Below are positions 1 through 8,280 of a stretch of DNA of 64,000 nucleotides, piece by piece; position 1 is the stretch's first letter; each line of letters begins with the position of its first letter. The stretch spans positions 36,914-100,913 of the forward strand of contig SDNP01000006.1 in assembly GCA_004524445.1 (NCBI GenBank), in the 5' to 3' direction. Below the pieces are notes generated by a model. The model had not been told where the DNA came from, did no database searches, and saw only the letters and a program-made list of their open reading frames with translations. Source of the DNA: Candidatus Thorarchaeota archaeon (GTDB lineage Archaea > Asgardarchaeota > Thorarchaeia > Thorarchaeales > Thorarchaeaceae). Both the position numbers and the translations under genes were made by a program.

Positions 1-1525
1 CATCGATGAAGGCTGTATCTGTGCTCCGTGTGAACGAAAATTCTTCCTCTAGGCCCAGATTTCTGAGGAGAAAACCTAGCTCATTCATCAGAATTGTGAG
101 ATTCACTTCACTATCAATGATAACCCCTGCCACTGATGGTACTTGCTTTGTTCGTGTCTCCTTTTCTTTGTCAGGAATGACGATATCTCCAATCTCGAAT
201 ATTTTTTGAGGGTAATCGGTATGCTGATTCTGAGAAACAAAGTCCAGCAGGATGGGGAGCAATGAATTCCTAAGAACTGAATAATCCCTGCTCTTTGGAT
301 TAAGCGTACGTACGAGCGCTCTATCCCTGAGCATTTTTTCGTTTAAGATCTCGGGCGAACTGAGAATATAGGACAGTATTTCTTGGTATCCTGCTCCGAT
401 AAGTAGATCCCTAATCTTGTCCTTCAATCGTGTTGTGGAAAGCAGCTTACCTCTTGTCATCGTTTCTGGCATAGTGGGTTGGATTTTATCGAATCCGTAC
501 CCAATAGCCACATCCTCAATAACATCTACAACATGCAAAACATCCACTCTATACGGCGGAATTTCCACCTCCACGGTTCCCTTGCCAATCGCCTTTCCTC
601 CATACCCCATCTTTCTTAGACATTCTAATACTTGTCTTGTTGTAAGGTCCAGACCTATGAGGCCATGAATTTCTCCAAGACCGAGATGCATTTTCGTGGG
701 CTCTAGACTTGGTGTGATAACACGTTTGCCATCGGGATAGTGTACCTCTACTGATTCGATGGTTCCTCCGCGTTCAACCAACGAAGTGAGCATAATATTG
801 AGAGCTTGGTTGACTGTTGGCAGGTGTGTACCTGTCACTTCTACAAAGATATTCTCTGTTTCTTCTGTTATTCTCCCCAAATCATTGCTGTTGATGATTG
901 GGGGGAGACTGAGTATCTTATTCTCGTCATCAACCAATAGTGGCCATTTCTTGAACTTCTCAATGATATATCCGAATTCTTGTCCTTTCTCATGTTTTCG
1001 GAGAATCTCCGGAGCCGTCATCGTTTCTTGATTACCCAGTGGGACGAACTCGATCTTTTCTGGTTTTTCTGCATAATACTTGACTGGAAACTCCAAGTCA
1101 TCATGGACATAGAGGCCGATTGAGGCATTGCGTCTGTTTCTTCCATGTGTTGAGGTTAATGCCTCCTGTAATCTCATATACTCTTTGATCAGTTCACTAT
1201 GGCTCTGAATACCCTTGACAATTCCACATGAGATATATCTCCTAATTCTTGCGAGCCCTCTCTTTACAATGATTTTCTTCCCCGAGGCAGCCACAGCATA
1301 GCGATGTGGTTCTGTATTGATTCCAATAAATGACTTGATGACTCGGGCTATCCCCTCCGCAGAAAGCATGTCTTGTCTGTCGGGGTTGATTTCGATCTGG
1401 ATTTGATTTCCTTTCACATCCTCAACTTCTGCCTTTAGGAGGAAGAGGGTTTCCTCAAGTTCTGACAAACTCATCTTTGTTCCGATCAATTCAAGCAAGT
1501 CATCTATTTTGCATTCCACTATCAT
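1..1525 (-). CDS. pheT: Phenylalanyl-tRNA synthetase beta subunit, 3' part missing
   Basis: The beta subunit of the (alpha-beta)2 enzyme that charges tRNA-Phe in the cytoplasm. The 508 readable codons begin with a short N-terminal module of archaeal/eukaryotic type, followed by the B3/B4 editing region and the start of the B5 domain. The gene runs off the left edge of the window, so the C-terminal catalytic-like domain is not seen. The ATG at 1525 is preceded by a near-ideal Shine-Dalgarno (GAGGTGATC) and lies 7 bases after the pheS stop, so the two genes form one transcription unit. Family assignment comes from overall sequence character and the pheS neighbour. Confidence 0.93.
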   Translation of the reverse strand, partial: MIVECKIDDLLELIGTKMSLSELEETLFLLKAEVEDVKGNQIQIEINPDRQDMLSAEGIARVIKSFIGINTEPHRYAVAASGKKIIVKRGLARIRRYISCGIVKGIQSHSELIKEYMRLQEALTSTHGRNRRNASIGLYVHDDLEFPVKYYAEKPEKIEFVPLGNQETMTAPEILRKHEKGQEFGYIIEKFKKWPLLVDDENKILSLPPIINSNDLGRITEETENIFVEVTGTHLPTVNQALNIMLTSLVERGGTIESVEVHYPDGKRVITPSLEPTKMHLGLGEIHGLIGLDLTTRQVLECLRKMGYGGKAIGKGTVEVEIPPYRVDVLHVVDVIEDVAIGYGFDKIQPTMPETMTRGKLLSTTRLKDKIRDLLIGAGYQEILSYILSSPEILNEKMLRDRALVRTLNPKSRDYSVLRNSLLPILLDFVSQNQHTDYPQKIFEIGDIVIPDKEKETRTKQVPSVAGVIIDSEVNLTILMNELGFLLRNLGLEEEFSFTRSTDTAFID

Positions 1526-1532
1526 TGCGTGA

Positions 1533-3035
1533 TCACCTCAAGAAGTAATTCCTTCTTATCCAGCTCAAATCCCTGCTGTACAGTTCTCTGATATCACTAA
1601 TTCCCATGGATGCCATATACAATCGACCCGACCCTATTCCCCATGCGAGGACGCTATCCTTTATTCCCAAGGGGGCTGTAACTTCGGGTCTGAAGATGCC
1701 CCCCGGTGCCACTTCTATCCAGCCAAGTTCCTCATGCTTAGCGAAGCATTCGATGCTCGGTTCGGTAAATGGGAATTGCCCTGGTTTGAACTTCATTTTC
1801 TCTATGCCAACGCTCTCGACAATTTCAGTGATGTAACCCATTAAATCCTTCAGCGTCAAGTTAGCATCCATGATTATTCCTTCGCACTGATTGAATTCCA
1901 TAGCATGACTTGCGCTGAGCTTTTCCGACCTGAAATTTCTGTCAATAATGAACATCTTTTGAGGCGAGAGCCGGTTATCGTGAAGAAACCTCATCGAAAC
2001 GGGGGTGGTATGAGACCTAAGACAGAGTCTTGTTGATACCTCCTTGCTGAATGAGGATTGATATCCCATAGACCCTGTATTGCCCCCGTCCTCATGAACA
2101 CTCTTCACTGCTCTGTAATACTTGTTATCAACTATATCTCCATGAGAATACGGCTTATTGACTCTGAACTGGTCCTGAATTTCTCTGGATACGTGATCTT
2201 GCGGTACGAAGAGGGCATCGTTGTTCCAGAATTCAGTTTCCACATATGGGCCAAACCACTCTTCAAATCCTAAACCAATCAGTATTTCTTTCAGCCAGTC
2301 ATTGAATTCGGCATACGGGTGTTTTCGACCAAGAAATACTGGGGCTGGGTGTGCCTCTACGTTGAATGGCTTAAATTCAACTTCTTCCCAGGTACCTTCC
2401 ATAATCATATCCGGAGTGAGATGAATTACTCCTCCGCCTTTCTCAGAGATTAGGCTTCTTACCATTTCACTGTCAATAATCTCGGCTTCAAACCTTTTTC
2501 TGGTTGACTCTTCTATGAGTGTGCGTGAAAGGGCTTCTTGTTTTGCCTGTTCTAAATCTTCGGGAACATCACCATTCTTGGACAGATGGGAAAGGAGTGC
2601 CTCTATTTCTGAATCCGCATTCTTTGTGACGGTTTCAAGCACAGTATCCCCATTTTCTTTTCCAATCTTTAGCCAGCCCTTCTTTCTAGCCCAATTGATT
2701 GCAATCCCTTTTTCGCGTGCTGTAAGCCCACCTCTTTCCACCGCATCATCTAAGGTTGCTCTGTCCTGTAACTCCTTAACTGCATTAAAGAGTCTGATTT
2801 CTGGGAGACCATGACTTTCATACTCAAAGCCTTCATCGGTCAGATGATAGGATGGTATTTCTTCAATTTCTAATGAAACCAATTTTCTTTGGTCAAGCGA
2901 ATTCAGGATTGAAATTACTCGTTCCTTCTTGTCCCCTGTTCGCTTAGATAACTCCTCCGCACTGACTTTCCCGGAGGTAGCGTGCATTTCCTCCAAGACT
3001 CGCTGTTCTCCTTCTGTTAGTTGCTGTTTAGCCAT
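1533..3035 (-). CDS. pheS: Phenylalanyl-tRNA synthetase alpha subunit
   Basis: Catalytic subunit of class II phenylalanyl-tRNA synthetase; it makes Phe-tRNA-Phe from Phe, ATP and tRNA. The 500-residue length fits archaeal/eukaryotic PheS. The first 160 or so residues look like winged-helix modules typical of this lineage. The catalytic domain follows, with motif 2 (RSHTTPVSMR, about residue 345), a HAMEFNQCEG segment and motif 3 (GIGSGRLYMA) near the C-terminus. It is the first gene of the pheS-pheT pair. The ATG start gives a normal N-terminus (MAKQQLTEGE). Confidence 0.96.
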   Translation of the reverse strand: MAKQQLTEGEQRVLEEMHATSGKVSAEELSKRTGDKKERVISILNSLDQRKLVSLEIEEIPSYHLTDEGFEYESHGLPEIRLFNAVKELQDRATLDDAVERGGLTAREKGIAINWARKKGWLKIGKENGDTVLETVTKNADSEIEALLSHLSKNGDVPEDLEQAKQEALSRTLIEESTRKRFEAEIIDSEMVRSLISEKGGGVIHLTPDMIMEGTWEEVEFKPFNVEAHPAPVFLGRKHPYAEFNDWLKEILIGLGFEEWFGPYVETEFWNNDALFVPQDHVSREIQDQFRVNKPYSHGDIVDNKYYRAVKSVHEDGGNTGSMGYQSSFSKEVSTRLCLRSHTTPVSMRFLHDNRLSPQKMFIIDRNFRSEKLSASHAMEFNQCEGIIMDANLTLKDLMGYITEIVESVGIEKMKFKPGQFPFTEPSIECFAKHEELGWIEVAPGGIFRPEVTAPLGIKDSVLAWGIGSGRLYMASMGISDIRELYSRDLSWIRRNYFLR

Positions 3036-3380
3036 GTGTCTTCAGAACTCCCACTAGTATTGATTTAGTGATGAAAGATATGGTATGTATAATGGTGCTT
3101 GTATGCAAGAATGAGGCCCCTAACGGGCATAATAAAATTGGCGGCACATACCTTCTTCACCTATTATAATAAATCTTGATTTAGACCTACCTTTTTAATC
3201 TGTCGAACAATGTCATGATTATCCGAAAGATGGCCTGGGGATTTAGAACGCAAAGTAATCCAGGGTCGATGTCATAATGTTAAAAAGCGGAGTGAGAGGC
3301 TCATCATCTAGGTAGTTGCCACGGGTGCCTAGTTCTTGGTATTAGTCATAAGCAACTAGAACAATTACGGATGAATAGAT
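3036..3380. other. Intergenic region between divergent pheS and prf1
   Basis: This 345-base AT-rich spacer should hold the promoters of both divergent genes. I see no tRNA, no convincing reading frame and no strong hairpin. An A/T-rich stretch near 3278-3286 (gttaaaaag) could be a TATA box for prf1, but that is weak. Confidence 0.4.
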
Positions 3381-4460
3381 ATGTCACTTGCTCGACAGAA
3401 ACTGAAGAGGAAGATTGAGCAGTTGAAAGAATATCAGGGTCGACACAGCTCCTTCACTACTCTTTATGTTCCCCCAACAAAGAGCCTGACCGATGTCATC
3501 AGCTTTGTCAGGGATGAGCTTGCTGGCGCAGAGAACATAAAAAGCAAAACGAATCGGAAGAATGTTTCTGATAATCTGACTGCGATTCTTAGTGAGTTAA
3601 CAAGAATCGGGCAAATGCCGGACAACGGGCTTGCTTTCTTCTTTGGGATTGAAGAAGAAGGAGGTACAGATGAGGAGATTAGAGAGATTGTTGTTCCTCC
3701 GATGCCAATCTCACAATTCAACTATGTATGTGGCAGGGAATTTGATACAAGCGAACTGGAAGCCATGACGGTCCCAAAGAGCCTTGTTGTGATAGTTCTC
3801 ATAGAGGGCGGAAAGGTAACGATAGGTTATCTCCGCGGAAAAAGCATCGAGCTAGTGCGCGACGAAGATTTTTACATCATTGGCAAGACACGAGCTGGTG
3901 GGCAGAGTGCAAAACGGTACCAGCGTATTCGTGATGAGAAAATCCACGAATTCTACAAGTATGTAGCAAACATGCTTGAGGAACTTCTTGTCGAGAATAT
4001 TGATAATGTTGATGCTATTGTTCTGGGCGGAAACACAATCCGGGCACAGGAATTTCTTGAGAAGGGTGGCCTAGACTATCGATTGAAGGAGAAGATTGCG
4101 GATAACATCATATCTGTTGGGATGGTTGATGAATCAGGTCTCTATCAAGCTGTGAAAGAGGCATCTCGAATAATGCGAGAAACCGAGATTTACGAAGAAC
4201 GACACGCCTGGGACGAGTTCATGGAATCACTGATGAAGGGTGATAGAACGGCAACTTATGGCGAGGAAGAGGTTCTAAGGGCTCTGCGCAACGGGCGAGT
4301 GGAAACTCTAATGATTACAGAAGACAAAACAGAGTTAATCGACGAAATATATGATGAATTGGAGAAGTTCGGGACCGATTTGATGATATTTACACCCCAG
4401 ACCGAATCAGGTGCTCAGCTGCAGAACTTTGGAGGCATCGCAGCCAATCTGCGATGGTAA
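3381..4460 (+). CDS. prf1: Peptide chain release factor aRF1, short form without minidomain
   Basis: Class I release factor that reads all three stop codons and triggers peptidyl-tRNA hydrolysis on the ribosome. The stop-recognition motifs NIKS (residues 52-55) and YxCxxxF (115-121) and the catalytic GGQ (173-175) are all intact. Domain 3 ends in the usual way (FGGIAANLRW). The protein has 359 residues, against roughly 410-420 for most archaeal aRF1. The gap lies after VETLMIT (about residue 314), where other archaeal proteins carry an insert that often has zinc-binding CxxC pairs. It looks fully functional for termination. The gene stands alone, convergent with the 4465-4875 gene. Confidence 0.95.
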   Translation: MSLARQKLKRKIEQLKEYQGRHSSFTTLYVPPTKSLTDVISFVRDELAGAENIKSKTNRKNVSDNLTAILSELTRIGQMPDNGLAFFFGIEEEGGTDEEIREIVVPPMPISQFNYVCGREFDTSELEAMTVPKSLVVIVLIEGGKVTIGYLRGKSIELVRDEDFYIIGKTRAGGQSAKRYQRIRDEKIHEFYKYVANMLEELLVENIDNVDAIVLGGNTIRAQEFLEKGGLDYRLKEKIADNIISVGMVDESGLYQAVKEASRIMRETEIYEERHAWDEFMESLMKGDRTATYGEEEVLRALRNGRVETLMITEDKTELIDEIYDELEKFGTDLMIFTPQTESGAQLQNFGGIAANLRW

Positions 4461-4464
4461 TGCC

Positions 4465-4875
4465 TCATTTTGGCGGTTCCGGCAGATCCGTAAGCGTTTC
4501 GATATCTATTATCCAGTTGTTTAGTGTTTCAGATATTTCATTCATGTATTTCATCAGCTGGTCATGAAATTTAGTCAAGTGCTCTTGAGGAAGTTTTGAT
4601 GATTTCTTCTTGAAATCACTCACACGTTTAGGCAGCCCAGCCTTCCATTTCTTGAGACTCAGTGTTACTTTCCTGTCTTTGAGAACTTTTCTTGCAACTC
4701 GAGATTCCAGCCTAAGTTCGAGCAATTCTTTTGTGGTGGTTTGGATGCTGATTGCTGCCACAACCAGCTCTTTCACATCTGCCTTGGTATCTTTGTTCCT
4801 GGTTCTATAGTATATTTCTTTGAGATCCCTCTTCGCAGAGAGTACATCACTCAGGAAAGTTCTCAGCTCTTTCAT
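4465..4875 (-). CDS. Hypothetical charged helical protein
   Basis: A 136-residue Lys/Glu-rich protein, mostly predicted helix, without signal peptide or membrane segment. I do not recognise a family. It starts 18 bases after the stop of the nuclease-like gene at 4894-5577 and is the last gene of a three-gene minus-strand set, so it may act with that membrane nuclease. Its stop faces the prf1 stop only 4 bases away. Confidence 0.7.
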   Translation of the reverse strand: MKELRTFLSDVLSAKRDLKEIYYRTRNKDTKADVKELVVAAISIQTTTKELLELRLESRVARKVLKDRKVTLSLKKWKAGLPKRVSDFKKKSSKLPQEHLTKFHDQLMKYMNEISETLNNWIIDIETLTDLPEPPK

Positions 4876-4893
4876 ACCTCTTCACTATCCCTA

Positions 4894-5577
4894 TCAGTCA
4901 TTACTCTTTTGCTTTGCTTTCGACCACCTACAGAGCTGCTTTGATGCATATGGACATGTGCTGCATTTATGGGGATTTGGCGAAGCTTTAGGCTCTCTTC
5001 CCTCGAACCAATACGGATCCAACTTTTCAAGATTCATCATGGTTTGCTTGGGCGAGAAGCTATCTTCGAAAACTGCACTTTTGTCACAACTCAGGCAAAA
5101 TGCCATTGACCTATTGTGCTGACATTTCATTGCATCTGCCTGGCGACAATATATTACAACAACCTTCGTTGTGCCACAACTCACACCTGAATCCATCAAT
5201 GCAAGTGCATACAGCGATGTTTGAAAGACGTCATAATGATGAGCTCTACTCGGAAGATGAGCTGAGGGAAATTTCCTCTCAAAAACGACATCCAGAATGG
5301 CTGAATCTTCCCAATGCAGAATTGCCATATCGAACCTTCCTTTGAATCGCTTGGAAATCGAATAGACACTCTCCTCTGTAAAGACGAAATAGTCACCCGC
5401 TCTCGTTTCTAATGGCTTCTTCGTAATGAATTGCTTCAAAGACGTTTGGGTGACTGATGACTGTTTAACGAGCTTGGTTAGCTTGCTGGGTCTGCCATGA
5501 ATCAACCCGTGGATGGCAACTAATGATAGCACCAAGAATATCAGGAACATGAGAGAGTGGGAAATTGCATCAAGCAT
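4894..5577 (-). CDS. Cas4/RecB-like PD-(D/E)XK nuclease, C-terminal part with membrane anchor
   Basis: 227 residues. A hydrophobic segment (about 8-28) is followed by elements matching the C-terminal two thirds of Cas4-type PD-(D/E)XK nucleases: Asp83 in GRFDMA, E100-R-K102 (the ExK of the active site), Q119xxxY123 as motif QxxxY, and a C-terminal CxxC(7)C cluster (C205, C208, C216) like the last three ligands of the Cas4 iron-sulfur cluster. Five more cysteines (134, 144, 152, 161, 164) are unusual. The first Cas4 cysteine and the N-terminal catalytic His are absent here but occur in the preceding small gene (5579-5833). The start codon is one base after that gene's TGA, in a different frame. 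No CRISPR array or cas gene is nearby. Confidence 0.72.
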   Translation of the reverse strand: MLDAISHSLMFLIFLVLSLVAIHGLIHGRPSKLTKLVKQSSVTQTSLKQFITKKPLETRAGDYFVFTEESVYSISKRFKGRFDMAILHWEDSAILDVVFERKFPSAHLPSRAHHYDVFQTSLYALALMDSGVSCGTTKVVVIYCRQADAMKCQHNRSMAFCLSCDKSAVFEDSFSPKQTMMNLEKLDPYWFEGREPKASPNPHKCSTCPYASKQLCRWSKAKQKSND

Positions 5578-5578
5578 C

Positions 5579-5833
5579 TCAGAACACTATCCAGAAGAAT
5601 GCGACTAGAATCGCTATGAAAAGAAACAACCACCGAATAGAATTCCCTCTATCAGGTGAGAAGGATGAGCTATTCGTTGCATTTTCATGTAATAAAGTAC
5701 CCGTCACTCCTGATGCCAATTGAGCTGACCCATATTTCCTTCTCAAATGCAGACGATATTCACAAATGAGTTGAACCTTGAGTTCAGAAACGGTTCGATA
5801 CTCATCTGGATAATTCATAGATGAGCTTCTCAT
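5579..5833 (-). CDS. Cas4-like N-terminal part with C-terminal membrane segment
   Basis: 84 residues. Residues 15-50 resemble the N-terminus of Cas4/RecB-type nucleases: a VSELxxxxxC segment with Cys24 (first cluster ligand), basic residues, then GTLLH with His49 (N-terminal active-site His). A single hydrophobic helix fills residues 67-84 up to the stop. The next gene begins one base after this TGA and supplies the remaining motifs, starting with another hydrophobic helix. Either two membrane-anchored halves assemble, or one gene with a helical hairpin insert has been split by a frameshift. ATG at 5818 is an alternative start. Confidence 0.68.
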   Translation of the reverse strand: MRSSSMNYPDEYRTVSELKVQLICEYRLHLRRKYGSAQLASGVTGTLLHENATNSSSFSPDRGNSIRWLFLFIAILVAFFWIVF

Positions 5834-5881
5834 GGGCTTTCCACTGAAGTTGTACCAGTCTCACACTCAAAAACTGCACAC

Positions 5882-7060
5882 TTATTCCTTGATGAAAAAT
5901 ATTAACGGAATACTTGACAGAACAAAAATCAGTGGTACAATCAAAGCATTCTGTAAGCCAACACCCGGAATGTCTGCAACATACCCTGTTATGAGTGGAC
6001 CAATTGTCCCACCAAAGAAAGCAAAAATTGCGGAGATTCCAAAGAGTCTTCCTTCCATGCCGTCTGGAATGACTTTGGCATATACAGCTCTAGATATGCT
6101 CAAGTTTCCCCCTAGTGCGAATCCCGCTATCGAGGCCACTATTGGATTGGGCAGTATTCCCCCACCGAATAGGACGGCTGCAATCCCTACACTCCAAAGC
6201 GCTAAATTCAGCCCGAGGACCTTCACAAGCCCGATTCGGTCCCCCAATTTGCCATGGAAAAAGGCCCCCAACAATGCACCAGGCAATGCCATAGCTAAGA
6301 AAAGAGTGGCATTAGTGGCGGCTATTTGTAAAATATCTACCGCAATCAATGAGGCAAAGGTTACAATAGTGGAAACTGCATCGCCCCAGAGTATTGAGGC
6401 AATCAGGAACACTGCAACGGATCTATTACTACGAATCTCATTCAGAGTTCTTGATATTCCAGCGACGAGATTCCTCTCAAGCTTCTGTTCTCTACTAGTA
6501 TCTTCTAGATAAACTGCGGGGATAATTGAAAACGTCATCAGGAAGACGGCGATGAAGAGAAGTGCACTTGCTCTCCCTACTACTGTTTCTATTATCACTG
6601 ATCCGCCTGCTCCTAATGCGCCTCCAAGGTATCCAAGTAAAATACCAAATCCCGATGTTTCTCCTAGTTTAAATTCCTCAGCTTCAGCCGCTAGAAACGA
6701 ATTTGCTCCGATCCACCCTGTTTGTATAGCGGTTGACATCACTCCAAATGCAAGAATTATACGGAAAAGTGAGTTGGAAATGCCCATGGTCACAATAGCA
6801 ATCGATGCAACTAGTGAGGAGAAAAACAAAATCCCGCGTCTGAGTCTAGTGCTATCTTCACTGAAATCAATGAAATTTCCCACAACTGGAGTCCAAAAAG
6901 CTGCCACCACTCCCGTTATTAGTGGCAACCCCCCAACCAGAAGATTCGTGCCACCTTGAGAAATAATGATGAGAGGGAGATACATAGAATTGACCGCAAA
7001 GGCAACTGGTGTCGTTGCGAAGTCATAGAATGCCCAGGCGACTTTCTGCTGCCTCTTCAT
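5882..7060 (-). CDS. MFS transporter, UMF1/Atg22-like
   Basis: A 392-residue polytopic protein with about 12 predicted membrane helices. The N-terminus (VAWAFYDFATTP) resembles the WxxYDxA opening of the UMF1/Atg22 branch of the major facilitator superfamily, which exports amino acids or related solutes in other organisms. A cytoplasmic loop with HGKLGDRIG between helices 6-7 and 8 resembles the MFS loop motif. Substrate cannot be read from the sequence. It is followed on the same strand, about 50 bases on, by the split nuclease genes; functional linkage is unclear. Confidence 0.8.
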   Translation of the reverse strand: MKRQQKVAWAFYDFATTPVAFAVNSMYLPLIIISQGGTNLLVGGLPLITGVVAAFWTPVVGNFIDFSEDSTRLRRGILFFSSLVASIAIVTMGISNSLFRIILAFGVMSTAIQTGWIGANSFLAAEAEEFKLGETSGFGILLGYLGGALGAGGSVIIETVVGRASALLFIAVFLMTFSIIPAVYLEDTSREQKLERNLVAGISRTLNEIRSNRSVAVFLIASILWGDAVSTIVTFASLIAVDILQIAATNATLFLAMALPGALLGAFFHGKLGDRIGLVKVLGLNLALWSVGIAAVLFGGGILPNPIVASIAGFALGGNLSISRAVYAKVIPDGMEGRLFGISAIFAFFGGTIGPLITGYVADIPGVGLQNALIVPLIFVLSSIPLIFFIKE

Positions 7061-7165
7061 TGCTTGCTCGTATTCGATTTCATTAATGGTCCATAAAAGA
7101 AGTACGATTCATTTCTGCTTGCAGTGTTCCAGCCCGATGAGTCTGCAAGCCATCCTCAAAAAATC

Positions 7166-7174
7166 CTTTTATGC
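7166..7174 (+). promoter_or_regulatory. TATA box for 7213-8154
   Basis: CTTTTATGC lies about 45 bases before the chosen GTG start and overlaps the first possible ATG (7171). Transcription starting about 25 bases downstream would leave out that ATG. Confidence 0.4.
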
Positions 7175-7212
7175 TTGGCTGGAAACTGGATACTCGTACA
7201 GGAGTTGACAAT

Positions 7213-8154
7213 GTGTCGAGAAGCAGGGCTGTTTTTATTGCAGTACTGACCATCTTGGCGCTAAGTTATGCATGGCATAGTACGCTAGGAATCCGTACAT
7301 CAGCCGGCAGTGGAAATCTTGCTCCTGGTGATTACAGGGTTGACTACTTATTTTCTGCTGAACCCAATAGTCAAATTTCTGGAGAAATCATCGCAAATGA
7401 TTCTGTTCAAATCTATATTTTGCATTCAAATCATTACACTGCCCCGGAGAATATCTCCGAGCTCCAGTGTCAGGTTTGCGTACGGTCGAGTTATTACCTG
7501 ATAGAATTTACTGCAGAAGAATCCGGCGATTGGGTTTTGGTTCTCGAAAATAGGGATGAGGACTATATTCACTACAATTTCACGTGGTCAAGTATACCAG
7601 TAGATGAACAACCTTTTATTGCGTTCGGCGTTACAGTCTTTCCCCTATTCACACTGGCTGTCGCTGCGTCATTCATTGTGGTTTCATATGAAGGATCTAA
7701 TCGAGAAGAGATAGCACAAGAGAATTCCGGATTCAGAGCAGCCATAATAGGATCCATCATTGTGGTGTTAACATTCATTGCACCCCTTCTTGTGCTTATC
7801 TCTCCCTATTCGACAAATATCCAGTCTCCTCTCTGGGATTTGCGATTAAGTGACGGACTAGAATTTCGTTTTTGGGATTATACAAATCCGTTTTCGTGGG
7901 TTTCGATTGTGCTTATGTATGGAATTGCGTTCTTCTTTCCGCATGTGGTGACTTTGTATTACCAAGGACGTACTTCTGCGATGAATGTATTCATTATGGG
8001 ACTGATTTCAACATCCCTGCTGATTGTTTCCTTTATTATGAGTTTCATCACATCTGCACCCGTCTTCATTATACCTATTCCAATTAGCGTCTTAGTGGGT
8101 TTGCTTCTAGTTCAATTCTACAAATTGCCACAGACAGATGATCAAATCTTCTAG
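7213..8154 (+). CDS. Hypothetical membrane protein with extracytoplasmic N-terminal domain
   Basis: 313 residues from a GTG start chosen because GGAG lies 8 bases upstream and a TATA-like box overlaps the first in-frame ATG (7171). The N-terminus is a signal peptide or anchor. An extracytoplasmic beta-rich domain of about 110 residues follows, ending in a hydrophobic helix (about 140-160), and then four more membrane helices. One cysteine pair (CQVC) sits in the external domain. I do not recognise a family. It lies upstream of, and in line with, the binding protein at 8281. Confidence 0.75.
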   Translation: MSRSRAVFIAVLTILALSYAWHSTLGIRTSAGSGNLAPGDYRVDYLFSAEPNSQISGEIIANDSVQIYILHSNHYTAPENISELQCQVCVRSSYYLIEFTAEESGDWVLVLENRDEDYIHYNFTWSSIPVDEQPFIAFGVTVFPLFTLAVAASFIVVSYEGSNREEIAQENSGFRAAIIGSIIVVLTFIAPLLVLISPYSTNIQSPLWDLRLSDGLEFRFWDYTNPFSWVSIVLMYGIAFFFPHVVTLYYQGRTSAMNVFIMGLISTSLLIVSFIMSFITSAPVFIIPIPISVLVGLLLVQFYKLPQTDDQIF

Positions 8155-8280
8155 TAAAATGATAGTTAGGTTGGGAGCGAACTAGGTTCATTGGATGTGC
8201 ATGCGAGCACATAAGAAAGCTTTACTAATCAATTATTCATCTTAGCTGATGTAACGGTCAGTGAGGGAATGTGACATCGA

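Noticed and set aside
3181..3380. Possible tRNA or structured RNA upstream of prf1
   Set aside because: Only one imperfect 6-bp stem is found and no tRNA arm motifs are seen.
4894..5833. CRISPR-Cas locus suggested by Cas4-like motifs
   Set aside because: No repeat array and no other cas gene occurs in the window; the protein is membrane-anchored, unlike Cas4.
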